6,924 nucleotides of DNA from Myxococcales bacterium. Its GTDB lineage: Bacteria; Myxococcota_A; UBA9042; PHBI01; JAAZYN01. Below the pieces are notes generated by a model, which searched no databases, had not been told where the DNA came from, and saw only the letters and a list, made by a program, of their open reading frames with translations. The position numbers were made by a program, and so were the translations under genes. The first letter of the stretch is position 1. Each line of letters opens with the position of its first letter. Positions 1-5,671 of the stretch are shown here, in pieces. The stretch covers positions 1 to 6,924 of the forward strand of contig JAAZYN010000186.1 in assembly GCA_014239625.1 (NCBI GenBank), read 5' to 3'.

Positions 1-51
1 TAGCGCCTGCCCATCCGAAGGTTGCAGCCGAAGTCTGGTGAGAAATGCGGG

Positions 52-699
52 CTAGAGCTCGACCTGTCGCATGTAGTTCGCGCTGGCCATCTCGCGAGTG
101 ACAGCGTCGGCGACCTTCTCGACATTTACGAACTCTTCCCAAGGGACCCGAATCACCGGGATGATTTTGGAGATGTCACCGATGAACGCCTCGTACTCGC
201 GATGGAGTCGCTGCAGATACGTCAGCTCGATGCCACTCTCCACGCCGCGGCTGCGCTGTTGAATCCGATCGAATGACGTCTGCGGGCTCGCGTCGAGATA
301 GACGATGGCGGTCGGGCGACACATGAAATTGGACATGTTTCGGAACAGCGACACGTATGTCTCGTAGTCGCGCGCGTTCATGAGCTTGGACTCCACGAGG
401 ACCCTCGCGAAGATGCTGTCTTCGTAGATCGTGCGGTCCTGCACTGCGCCGCGATCGCGCCAGATGATCTCCTGGTGCTGGTTGAAGCGTCGGTTGAGCA
501 GGTAGACCTGCATCGCGAAGCTATACCGCGCGGTGTCGCGATAAAAGTCGGCGAGGTACTCGTTGTCACTGACGGGCTCGTAGTACACCGGTAGATCGAG
601 GTGTTCGCCGAGGCTCTTGGCCAACGTGCTCTTTCTGACGCCGATCAGACCGGCGATCCCGATAAACGCCTTCCGAGCGGGCGCTGACGACGAGGTCAT
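52..699 (-). CDS. Deoxynucleoside kinase (dNK/dGK/dCK family) with a variant Walker A loop
   Basis: This 215-residue protein matches the family that phosphorylates deoxynucleosides to monophosphates with ATP in the cytosolic salvage pathway. In order there are: a P-loop at residues 17-24 (GLIGVRKS); EPV at 41-43, whose Glu is the usual catalytic base; F-A-M-Q-V-Y at 61-66 with the base-contacting Gln; the QDRTIYED motif at 87-94, equivalent to the DRS/ERS motif; and an Arg-rich lid at 145-154 (R145, R149, R151, E154). The length is normal for bacterial members. The reading frame runs on upstream without a stop, but ATG 699 is chosen because a perfect AAGGAGG lies 8 nt before it and the kinase fold begins 11 residues later. 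Odd: residue 22 is Arg (codon AGA, 636-634) where GxxxxGK[ST] requires Gly. The substrate (dA, dG or dC) cannot be told from sequence alone. The gene is divergent from the next one and stands alone in the window. Confidence 0.9.
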   Translation of the reverse strand: MTSSSAPARKAFIGIAGLIGVRKSTLAKSLGEHLDLPVYYEPVSDNEYLADFYRDTARYSFAMQVYLLNRRFNQHQEIIWRDRGAVQDRTIYEDSIFARVLVESKLMNARDYETYVSLFRNMSNFMCRPTAIVYLDASPQTSFDRIQQRSRGVESGIELTYLQRLHREYEAFIGDISKIIPVIRVPWEEFVNVEKVADAVTREMASANYMRQVEL

Positions 700-707
700 G
701 CTGTCAT

Positions 708-714
708 CCTCCTT
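708..714 (-). promoter_or_regulatory. Strong Shine-Dalgarno of the deoxynucleoside kinase gene
   Basis: Read on the minus strand this is AAGGAGG, a full match to the anti-Shine-Dalgarno. It lies 8 nt before ATG 699. It decides the start codon against the upstream in-frame extension, which reaches to 876 and has no ribosome binding site or recognisable domain. Confidence 0.8.
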
Positions 715-820
715 GCTGCCCTCCGATATCAGGAACCATGACGCCTCGTCCACGAGCGTTCCGCAAACCTGCGAGGCTCCTACCCCAACAGCAACGTCGT
801 CTACCGGTCCAAGCGGGCCA

Positions 821-837
821 CCCCTTGCTCGAAGGGG
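821..837. other. Perfect 6-bp hairpin in the kinase leader region
   Basis: CCCCTT (821-826) and AAGGGG (832-837) are perfect inverted repeats around a 5-nt loop (GCTCG). No T-run follows on either strand, so a terminator is unlikely. It lies about 120-140 nt upstream of the kinase start. If transcription begins beyond it, it would fold in the 5' leader; otherwise it may be a protein site or chance. Confidence 0.3.
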
Positions 838-995
838 ACAGCGTCGGGAGCGACGGGCTCCTGGCGATGTACGCAAACGGCCTGTGCACGACTATCAATC
901 TGGCCACCCCGCGGGATCAGGGCTGGTGCCAATCGCTGCCGTTGAGCCCTTGGGACGGCGCCGTTCCGTTGCCTTCAGCCCCGCGGGCACGCTGA

Positions 996-1013
996 CGTGA
1001 GAGCTGCCTCACG
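996..1013. promoter_or_regulatory. Inverted repeat CGTGAG-N6-CTCACG, candidate operator
   Basis: The two 6-bp arms (996-1001 and 1008-1013) are perfectly complementary around a 6-nt spacer. The repeat ends 4 nt before a candidate -35 box (1018-1023), a usual place for an operator. The GTGA/TCAC cores recall Crp/Fnr sites, but they are 8 nt apart rather than the 6 nt of that family, so the cognate regulator is not identified. It could also form a small RNA hairpin if transcribed. Confidence 0.35.
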
Positions 1014-1017
1014 ACCG

Positions 1018-1047
1018 TTGCATCGCGTCCGCCAAGACCGTTATCGT
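1018..1047 (+). promoter_or_regulatory. Possible sigma-70-type promoter of the DUF1552 gene
   Basis: TTGCAT (1018-1023) and TATCGT (1042-1047) are separated by 18 nt. They keep the TTG of the -35 box and the T, A and final T of the -10 box. A start near 1054 would give a leader of about 27 nt containing the ribosome binding site. The matches are only partial, so this is a positional candidate rather than a firm call. Confidence 0.3.
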
Positions 1048-1070
1048 GACGGACCGCAGCTGTGACCCGC

Positions 1071-1076
1071 GGGAGG
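1071..1076 (+). promoter_or_regulatory. Ribosome binding site of the DUF1552 gene, overlapping a palindrome
   Basis: GGGAGG lies 4 nt before ATG 1081, slightly close but usable. Its first three bases are also the end of the third CCCGCGGG copy (1066-1073). A protein bound there, or pairing of the palindrome, could therefore affect access to the ribosome binding site. Confidence 0.6.
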
Positions 1077-1080
1077 TACC

Positions 1081-2529
1081 ATGGACCGACGTGATTTCTT
1101 GAAGTCCTCAGCGGGGTTTGTGATGGGCTCCTCGCTGCTGTCTGGGCTGAGCCGTGAGGCCCACGCTGCTGACGGGCAGCCGTGCCGGTTCGTCTTCGTC
1201 GTAGAAGGCAACTGCGTGGAGCCGGTGACGATGTTATCGGACGCCACCCGAGCTGCGCTGGACGGCAGCAACGCCAGCGCCATCGTCGACAAACGCTGGT
1301 GGTACAAGGACTATCAACACGACGCGCCGCTGGAGATCGCGGGAGCTGGTCTGGCCACCGCCAGATCCATGGGCACCCTGGCAGGCGACGCTGCGGCGAC
1401 CTCGCTCGAAGACAAGGCCATGGTCATCTACGGCCTGTCGAGCAAGATCAGCGGCGGCGGGCACACCACCTTCTCTGGAGGGTTATCTTCATCGCGCCCC
1501 AACGGAGCCATCCCGACGGGTCCGACCATCGACGGGTTCTTGGCGGCGCTGCCACAGGTTCGCCAGGGGGCGCCCTTCGAGGCCGTCCGCTTGGGGATCG
1601 CGCCCAACGACTTCACGAGCCGACTGAACTACGCCACCTGCGCCATCTCCGCCGCGCGCCCAGCACCTGTCATCGTCGATCCGACGACCGCCTACATCAA
1701 CCTCTTCGGCTCGGTCGACGAGAACTACCAGGCCGCGTTTGCGCAGCGCACAGAGCTGCTCGACATCGCGCTGGGCCGCACGCAGCTCAAGCTGTCGCAG
1801 TTCAAGGCCGCCTGCGACCAACGCGCGAAGCTGGCCGAGTACGAGCTGTCCCTGCTGGAGCTCTTCGAGCGCCAGGGGATCTTGACCACCATGACGCCCG
1901 CCATCACCAGCGCCAAAGATGCGCTTCAGCACACCGGCCTGTTGACCTCGTCCAACCCGCACGACCGGCTCATCGCCCAGTTCGACATGGCCACCGCTGC
2001 GCTGATCGCGGGCCTCACCAACGTGGTTGTCATCGGCATCGGGACGGGCGGCGGGTTCGACCTCGAGTATCCGAACTACGCCGCTCAGGCCAACGAGCAA
2101 AAACGCCACGATTGCCATCACCTGGCCCAGAACTCCTCGGAGGCGTCAGCCTACCGTGACGTCATCCACAGCGTCACCGCCGACTACTTCGGCTTGACCG
2201 CGACCCTCGCCCGCGCTCTCGACGGCGTCGCGGAGGCAGGCGGGACGATGCTCGACAACACGGCCATCGTGTATCTGGGTGGCAATGGGGAACAACACCA
2301 CTCCAGCGCGTCGGAGTTTCCCTTGCTTGTCATCGGCGGGCGAAACCTGGGTCTCAAGACGGACGGGCGCACGGTGGTCTATCCGGGGCTGTCGGCAGGC
2401 AACGCTCACCGGCAGCTGTCGTCGTTTTATACGACGCTGTCCCACTGTGTGGGGGAGACTATCCCGTCCTTCGGAAACGAGGGCGCCACCTTGATCAGCG
2501 AGGGCCCGCTGAGCGAGGTCTGGAGCTAG
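1081..2529 (+). CDS. Tat-exported DUF1552 (HXXSHH-family) protein
   Basis: This is a 482-residue protein. It opens with a twin-arginine signal: RRDFLK at residues 3-8, a hydrophobic stretch to about 24, and a likely cleavage after A-H-A at 27-29. It should therefore be folded in the cytoplasm, possibly with a cofactor, and exported. The body resembles the DUF1552 family, which is common in Planctomycetes and Myxococcota and has no established reaction. The family's His-rich motif appears as R-H-D-C-H-H at 342-347, followed by a helical stretch, the LDNTAIVY strand, G-E-Q-H-H at 403-407 and a GGRNLGLKTDGR segment. These align well with the usual C-terminal half. Odd: the first His and the Ser of the HXXSHH motif appear replaced by Arg and Cys. 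The neighbour is a DUF1592/1588/1585 protein, its usual genomic partner. The start is fixed by the Tat signal and the GGGAGG just upstream. The family call is strong; function is unknown. Confidence 0.87.
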   Translation: MDRRDFLKSSAGFVMGSSLLSGLSREAHAADGQPCRFVFVVEGNCVEPVTMLSDATRAALDGSNASAIVDKRWWYKDYQHDAPLEIAGAGLATARSMGTLAGDAAATSLEDKAMVIYGLSSKISGGGHTTFSGGLSSSRPNGAIPTGPTIDGFLAALPQVRQGAPFEAVRLGIAPNDFTSRLNYATCAISAARPAPVIVDPTTAYINLFGSVDENYQAAFAQRTELLDIALGRTQLKLSQFKAACDQRAKLAEYELSLLELFERQGILTTMTPAITSAKDALQHTGLLTSSNPHDRLIAQFDMATAALIAGLTNVVVIGIGTGGGFDLEYPNYAAQANEQKRHDCHHLAQNSSEASAYRDVIHSVTADYFGLTATLARALDGVAEAGGTMLDNTAIVYLGGNGEQHHSSASEFPLLVIGGRNLGLKTDGRTVVYPGLSAGNAHRQLSSFYTTLSHCVGETIPSFGNEGATLISEGPLSEVWS

Positions 2530-2533
2530 TGGC

Positions 2534-2571
2534 CCGCGTGGAGAGTTCCGTGGCGCTACGCGGCGCTTTTT
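2534..2571 (+). terminator. Weak terminator or attenuator between DUF1552 and DUF1592 genes
   Basis: CCGCGT (2534-2539) pairs perfectly with ACGCGG (2558-2563). After three bases comes a run of five T (2567-2571), uncommon in DNA this GC-rich. The stem begins 4 nt after the DUF1552 stop. The 18-nt loop is long for an intrinsic terminator, so termination may be partial and would lower expression of the second gene relative to the first. No clear separate promoter was seen in 2572-2693. Confidence 0.35.
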
Positions 2572-2693
2572 CGTCCCGGACCGGCGTCGCTCGAGCTCGG
2601 ATCGGCCCCACCACTGCCTTGCCCTCGTGCCTCGGCGGGGAACACGCCGCGGCGGACGTGAAGTCGCGCGCTCTGCGCCCAGGACGTCACGTC

Positions 2694-5069
2694 ATGAAGA
2701 CGCAACATTTGATTGGCTTCGTCCTGGCGGTGACGCTGCCGCTGGCCTGCCAGGCGGAGGTCCACACTCCCGCCGCGCCCGCGGACGCCATCGTCGAGGA
2801 GCTCGGTGGCCCCTCCGGGGGGGACACGGCGTTGGACTCGGGCCGGTCGGCGGACGCGGCCGACGTCGCCGGGGCAGACGCGGTCGCGTCCGATGCCTCC
2901 GCCGACGGGGCCGTCGGCCCCCCTGCCCCTGCGCACTGGGACGACTACTGCACCAAGGCGCTGTTTGCGGACTTCGAGCCGGAGCTGTCGGACCCCAACT
3001 GTTTCGAGCCGAGCGCGCTCTTCGACTGCAGCGCCGAGGCCGAGCCAGCCAGCCTCCCTGCCAGGGTTCGCCGCATCACCCGCACAGAGATGGTGCGCGC
3101 GGCCGGGATGAAGCTGGCCTCGGATCTGGGCCGCAACCCGTTCGAGCCGCCGCCGCACCTCAGCTACCCGACCTATGATCGGGGCGTGACCATCGACGTG
3201 GTCACCTTGGACCTCTACCTGAACGTCCTTCACCTCCCCGGCAAGGGGTGGACCAACGACCTCGACCCCCGGATCAGCTACACCTTTGTTTACGGTGGCG
3301 GCGGCGGGCCACCCGTGGACGGGTGCATCTGGGATGACGCCGAGCCGGACGCGGCCTGTCGCGCGCTCTGGGTGAGCAACTTCTTGGAAGGGGGGCTTCT
3401 GTTCAGGCCCCCCACCGCTGACGAGACGATGTTCATCGCGGGGCTGCTCGATGACGCGCTGGCGAAGGAGGCGAGCACCGGCGCGACGCGCCAGGAGACC
3501 ATGTCATTTGTGGTGTCGGCCGCCTGGCTCAGCCCCGAGGCTTTGTTCCGGACCGAGTTCGGCGAGGAGACGCCGGATGCGGCCGGTCGCCATCGCTTGA
3601 CCGACGCCGAGCTGGGAAAGCAGGTCGCATACATACTCACCGATCGCGGACCGGGGGCACCAGCGACCCACACCTCCACAGGCGGATGGCACACCGGCTG
3701 GTCCAACGCGACACAGGGCGATCGCGTCCCGTACCTGATGGACATACGGTCGGCGGTGGCGGATGGCGCCGTTCAAGACTCTGCGGTCATCGAGCGGTTG
3801 GTGCGTGACAACGTCGGCGGGCAGGATACGGCCCGGCCTGACCTTCACGTCGACTATTCGATCTCCAAAACGACCAAGCGCGGTGCCTGGTTTTTGGCGC
3901 CGAGGGTGCGGGACTTCTTTCGCGAGTGGCTCGGCTACCTCCCCGCGCAGAGCGCGTACAAGGACACCCCCGCCGCGACGTCGCGGTTCACCGCGGACGA
4001 CTTCGACACTGCGCTCTGGGACTACATCGACAACCCCAACAGCGACGCGGTAACCGGCGGCTACAACGGCAACCTCAGCAACTCGGCGGGGGATGACGAA
4101 GCCACGCTGATCCAACAGATGGATGACTTCATCGCGCGCGTGGTGCTGGGCGACGAGGACGTCTTTCGGGCGCTGTTGACCTCCAGGCTCTACCGCGTGC
4201 CGTCCAGTCGTCCCGGCGGCCCCTGCACCTCGAGCACGGACTGCGACTCGAAGTGCCTCGACGGGCGCTGCTATGGGTCGACCTGGACCAGCCACCGGTA
4301 CTCGGCGCTCGTGTATGACTTGCCAGGCCACATCGAGGCCGATGTCACCCCGGCCGACCACGCCAGCGGCTCTCGATGGGTCGAGATGGCTCAAGGCGAT
4401 CGGGCTGGCGTCCTGACGCACCCTGCGTGGCTCGCCGCCCACGGTGACAACTTCGAGGATGGGCAGAGCGCCATTCATCGGGGGCGGTGGGTGCGGGAGA
4501 AGCTCCTCTGCGAGCACGTCCCGCCGCTTTCGAAGGTCCCCCCGGGGGTCGAGATCATGCTCCCGGACAGCCACCCCGATCTGTCGGCTCGCGACCGCAT
4601 CTTGATGGCCACCGACAACGCGTTCTGCGGCGCCTGCCACGTGCGCATGAACTCCTTGGGGCTGGCCTTCGAGCAGTATAATCACGCTGGATTTCTTCGC
4701 GGATGGGATCATGACACCGACCCCCAGATCAGCCAGGGGCCCGTCGACAGCTCGACGCAGCTCGAGGGCGCGGGCTCCGATGGGGCCGTTCCCGACCCGG
4801 CGCTCCAGGGGCAGGCCTACGGGAGCGCCGTGGAGTTGGTGACGGCGTTGGCCGACTCCGAGGTGACCAAGCGGTGCTTCGTGCGGCAGGCGTTCCGGTT
4901 CTTCGCAGGGCGTGACGAGCGTCTCGCCGACGCCTGCACGCTAAGTCAGATGGAGCAGGCCTACGATCAGAAAGGCTCGTTCATCGACATGCTCGTCGCG
5001 CTCGCGCAGAGCGACACCATGCTCTATCGGGCGCGCCCGGAGTCGCCGGAGACGCAGACGTGTCCCTGA
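2694..5069 (+). CDS. DUF1592/DUF1588/DUF1585 lipoprotein with one CxxCH motif
   Basis: This is a predicted 791-residue lipoprotein. The signal peptide ends at L-P-L-A-C with Cys19, a slightly imperfect lipobox. An Asp/Ala/Gly-rich linker follows (about 20-80). Residues about 122-137 resemble the DUF1587 start (RRITRTE). C222 onward looks like the DUF1595 region. DUF1592 runs from about 265 to 500, with LSPEALFR, RLTDAELG and FFREWLGY (W412). DUF1588 spans about 567-675, with GVLTHPAWLA, RGRWVREKLLC and a C-x-x-C-H at 645-649 that could bind c-type haem. DUF1585 covers about 712-780. Between DUF1592 and DUF1588 sits a small insertion with C511, C517, C521 and C526. The frame is open up to a GTG at 2529, but ATG 2694 is chosen because it places the signal peptide at the N-terminus, with AGGA 9 nt upstream. 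It follows a DUF1552 gene, the standard partner, so an exported envelope-bound redox or scaffold role is plausible; the reaction is unknown. Confidence 0.87.
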   Translation: MKTQHLIGFVLAVTLPLACQAEVHTPAAPADAIVEELGGPSGGDTALDSGRSADAADVAGADAVASDASADGAVGPPAPAHWDDYCTKALFADFEPELSDPNCFEPSALFDCSAEAEPASLPARVRRITRTEMVRAAGMKLASDLGRNPFEPPPHLSYPTYDRGVTIDVVTLDLYLNVLHLPGKGWTNDLDPRISYTFVYGGGGGPPVDGCIWDDAEPDAACRALWVSNFLEGGLLFRPPTADETMFIAGLLDDALAKEASTGATRQETMSFVVSAAWLSPEALFRTEFGEETPDAAGRHRLTDAELGKQVAYILTDRGPGAPATHTSTGGWHTGWSNATQGDRVPYLMDIRSAVADGAVQDSAVIERLVRDNVGGQDTARPDLHVDYSISKTTKRGAWFLAPRVRDFFREWLGYLPAQSAYKDTPAATSRFTADDFDTALWDYIDNPNSDAVTGGYNGNLSNSAGDDEATLIQQMDDFIARVVLGDEDVFRALLTSRLYRVPSSRPGGPCTSSTDCDSKCLDGRCYGSTWTSHRYSALVYDLPGHIEADVTPADHASGSRWVEMAQGDRAGVLTHPAWLAAHGDNFEDGQSAIHRGRWVREKLLCEHVPPLSKVPPGVEIMLPDSHPDLSARDRILMATDNAFCGACHVRMNSLGLAFEQYNHAGFLRGWDHDTDPQISQGPVDSSTQLEGAGSDGAVPDPALQGQAYGSAVELVTALADSEVTKRCFVRQAFRFFAGRDERLADACTLSQMEQAYDQKGSFIDMLVALAQSDTMLYRARPESPETQTCP

Positions 5070-5087
5070 GCTGAGACTCGCGTTGGC

Positions 5088-5122
5088 CCCGATGACTGCC
5101 GGTTCTTCGGCTGCGGATCGGG
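5088..5122 (+). terminator. Two-tier hairpin just after the DUF1592 gene
   Basis: An outer stem CCCGAT (5088-5093) / ATCGGG (5117-5122) encloses an inner stem GCCG (5098-5101) / CGGC (5108-5111) with a 6-nt loop. It starts 18 nt after the stop codon. No T-run follows, so it is more likely a 3'-end stabilising structure or a Rho-linked end than a classic intrinsic terminator. Confidence 0.4.
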
Positions 5123-5210
5123 AGCGCCGACAAGCGCGACCGACCCGGCTGGGCGGTCGACGACGACTGTCCAGCCGGGGGCGGTGAATCAACCTGTAGC
5201 GCCGGTGCCC

Positions 5211-5252
5211 CCTCACTGAGCTCCCGGCCTGGGCCAACCCGGCCCTGTGAGG
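5211..5252. other. Compound inverted repeat of unknown role
   Basis: Arms CCTCAC (5211-5216) and GTGAGG (5247-5252) are perfectly complementary. Inside them GGGCC (5231-5235) and GGCCC (5241-5245) form a second stem with a 5-nt loop. The inner spacing is asymmetric (14 nt on one side, 1 nt on the other), so the fold is not ideal. No T-run follows. The left arm overlaps the first copy of the CACTGAGCTCCCG repeat. Confidence 0.25.
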
Positions 5253-5503
5253 CCTTCGAGGACCGCGCCCAGCTCTCGACCCTCTCCAGTCAACCGTTCG
5301 CGCCTCATCGCGGCGCTGCATCACCCAGCGGTGGCGGGGGGCGAGTCAAAACATCGAGCTGGCGCGACCTCCACTGAGCTCCCGCCTCCAGACAACCGTG
5401 GCTCGACGCTCCGGGCGGAACAGGATGCCCCACCCCAGCGGGTGAGAAACCCAGACCGGGACAGGTAAGTCCATTGGTATCAAACGGTTGCGATGTCGCG
5501 GCA

Positions 5504-5536
5504 CGGGAGTCCCCAGAGACCCTCGGGAGTCCCCAG
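5504..5536. promoter_or_regulatory. Twin CGGGAGTCCCCAG sites, candidate enhancer for sigma-54 activator
   Basis: Two exact 13-bp copies (5504-5516 and 5524-5536) lie 20 bp apart, close to two helical turns. Each contains the dyad GGGA-G-TCCC. They are centred about 103 and 83 bp upstream of the -24 GG of the sigma-54-type promoter. That is the usual distance and phasing for paired binding sites of a bacterial enhancer-binding protein. The regulator itself is not in the window, so the role is inferred from position and symmetry. Confidence 0.45.
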
Positions 5537-5610
5537 GCGAACGGCCTCTCGGGGGGAGGGAGATGCCCCTGTGTGGCCGTAAGTGGCTTGAATCTCATGA
5601 TTTCGCGTGA

Positions 5611-5626
5611 TGGTACGGACTTTGCT
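5611..5626 (+). promoter_or_regulatory. Sigma-54 (RpoN) type -24/-12 promoter
   Basis: The sequence TGGTACG-GACT-TTGCT matches the consensus TGGCACG-N4-TTGCW at all but one fixed position (T for C in the -24 element). The essential GG (5612-5613) and GC (5624-5625) are exactly 10 nt apart. Transcription would start near 5637, giving a leader of about 35 nt that carries the ribosome binding site of the lipoprotein gene. Sigma-54 promoters need an ATP-driven activator bound upstream, and twin dyads occur at 5504-5536. Confidence 0.6.
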
Positions 5627-5671
5627 CTCCGCCCTGGTACCAACAACTGCCTCCACGGAGGCCGGAGAGAC

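Larger units (their letters stand above)
700..1080. other. Divergent intergenic region between kinase and DUF1552 genes
   Basis: No gene is supported in these 381 bp. Short reading frames on both strands have no ribosome binding site or recognisable domain. The stretch holds the leader of the kinase gene, a compact hairpin (821-837), three copies of the palindrome CCCGCGGG (908-915, 980-987, 1066-1073), an inverted repeat (996-1013) and a sigma-70-like promoter candidate (1018-1047) that points at the DUF1552 gene. It is the only place from which both divergent genes can be driven, so regulatory elements are expected. No convincing kinase promoter was identified. Confidence 0.6.
5070..5671. 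other. 602-bp gene-free region upstream of the HEAT-like lipoprotein gene
   Basis: No coding sequence is supported here; the short open frames lack ribosome binding sites and recognisable content. The first part holds the two-tier hairpin (5088-5122) and a second structured stretch (5211-5252). A 13-nt direct repeat CACTGAGCTCCCG occurs at 5214-5226 and 5372-5384. The last 170 bp hold two copies of a dyad-bearing 13-mer (5504-5516, 5524-5536) and a sigma-54-type promoter (5611-5626). The middle part (about 5260-5370 and 5385-5500) shows nothing I can name. Confidence 0.55.

Noticed and set aside
44..55. 12-mer AATGCGGGCTAG shared with 6863-6874, suggesting flanking repeats of an inserted element
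   Set aside because: A single exact 12-mer pair is expected by chance in a GC-rich window of this size. The flanks do not match, and there is no mobile gene between them.
725..752. Minus-strand promoter for the kinase (TGGACG and GATATC, 16 nt apart)
   Set aside because: Both boxes match only partly, and no supporting element was found, so it was not listed as a feature.
700..876. 59-codon upstream extension of the kinase reading frame
   Set aside because: It has no ribosome binding site or recognisable domain, is Arg-rich in the manner of non-coding GC-rich DNA, and the perfect AAGGAGG sits before the inner ATG at 699.
924..939. Sigma-54-like TGGTGCC...TGCC upstream of the DUF1552 gene
   Set aside because: The GG and GC dinucleotides are 11 nt apart instead of the required 10, and the -12 element is poor.
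2529..2693. GTG start at 2529 for the DUF1592 protein, overlapping the previous stop
   Set aside because: It would bury the lipoprotein signal peptide 55 residues inside the protein. The ATG at 2694 gives a normal export signal.
3504..4712. Long antisense open frame of 402 codons inside the DUF1592 gene
   Set aside because: Long antisense frames are common opposite GC-rich genes. It shows no domain, is rich in Arg, Val and Gly, and the sense strand encodes a recognisable multi-domain protein.
5474..5671. ATG 5474 as start of the HEAT-like lipoprotein
   Set aside because: The extension runs through the twin dyads and the sigma-54-type promoter, and it would displace the signal peptide.
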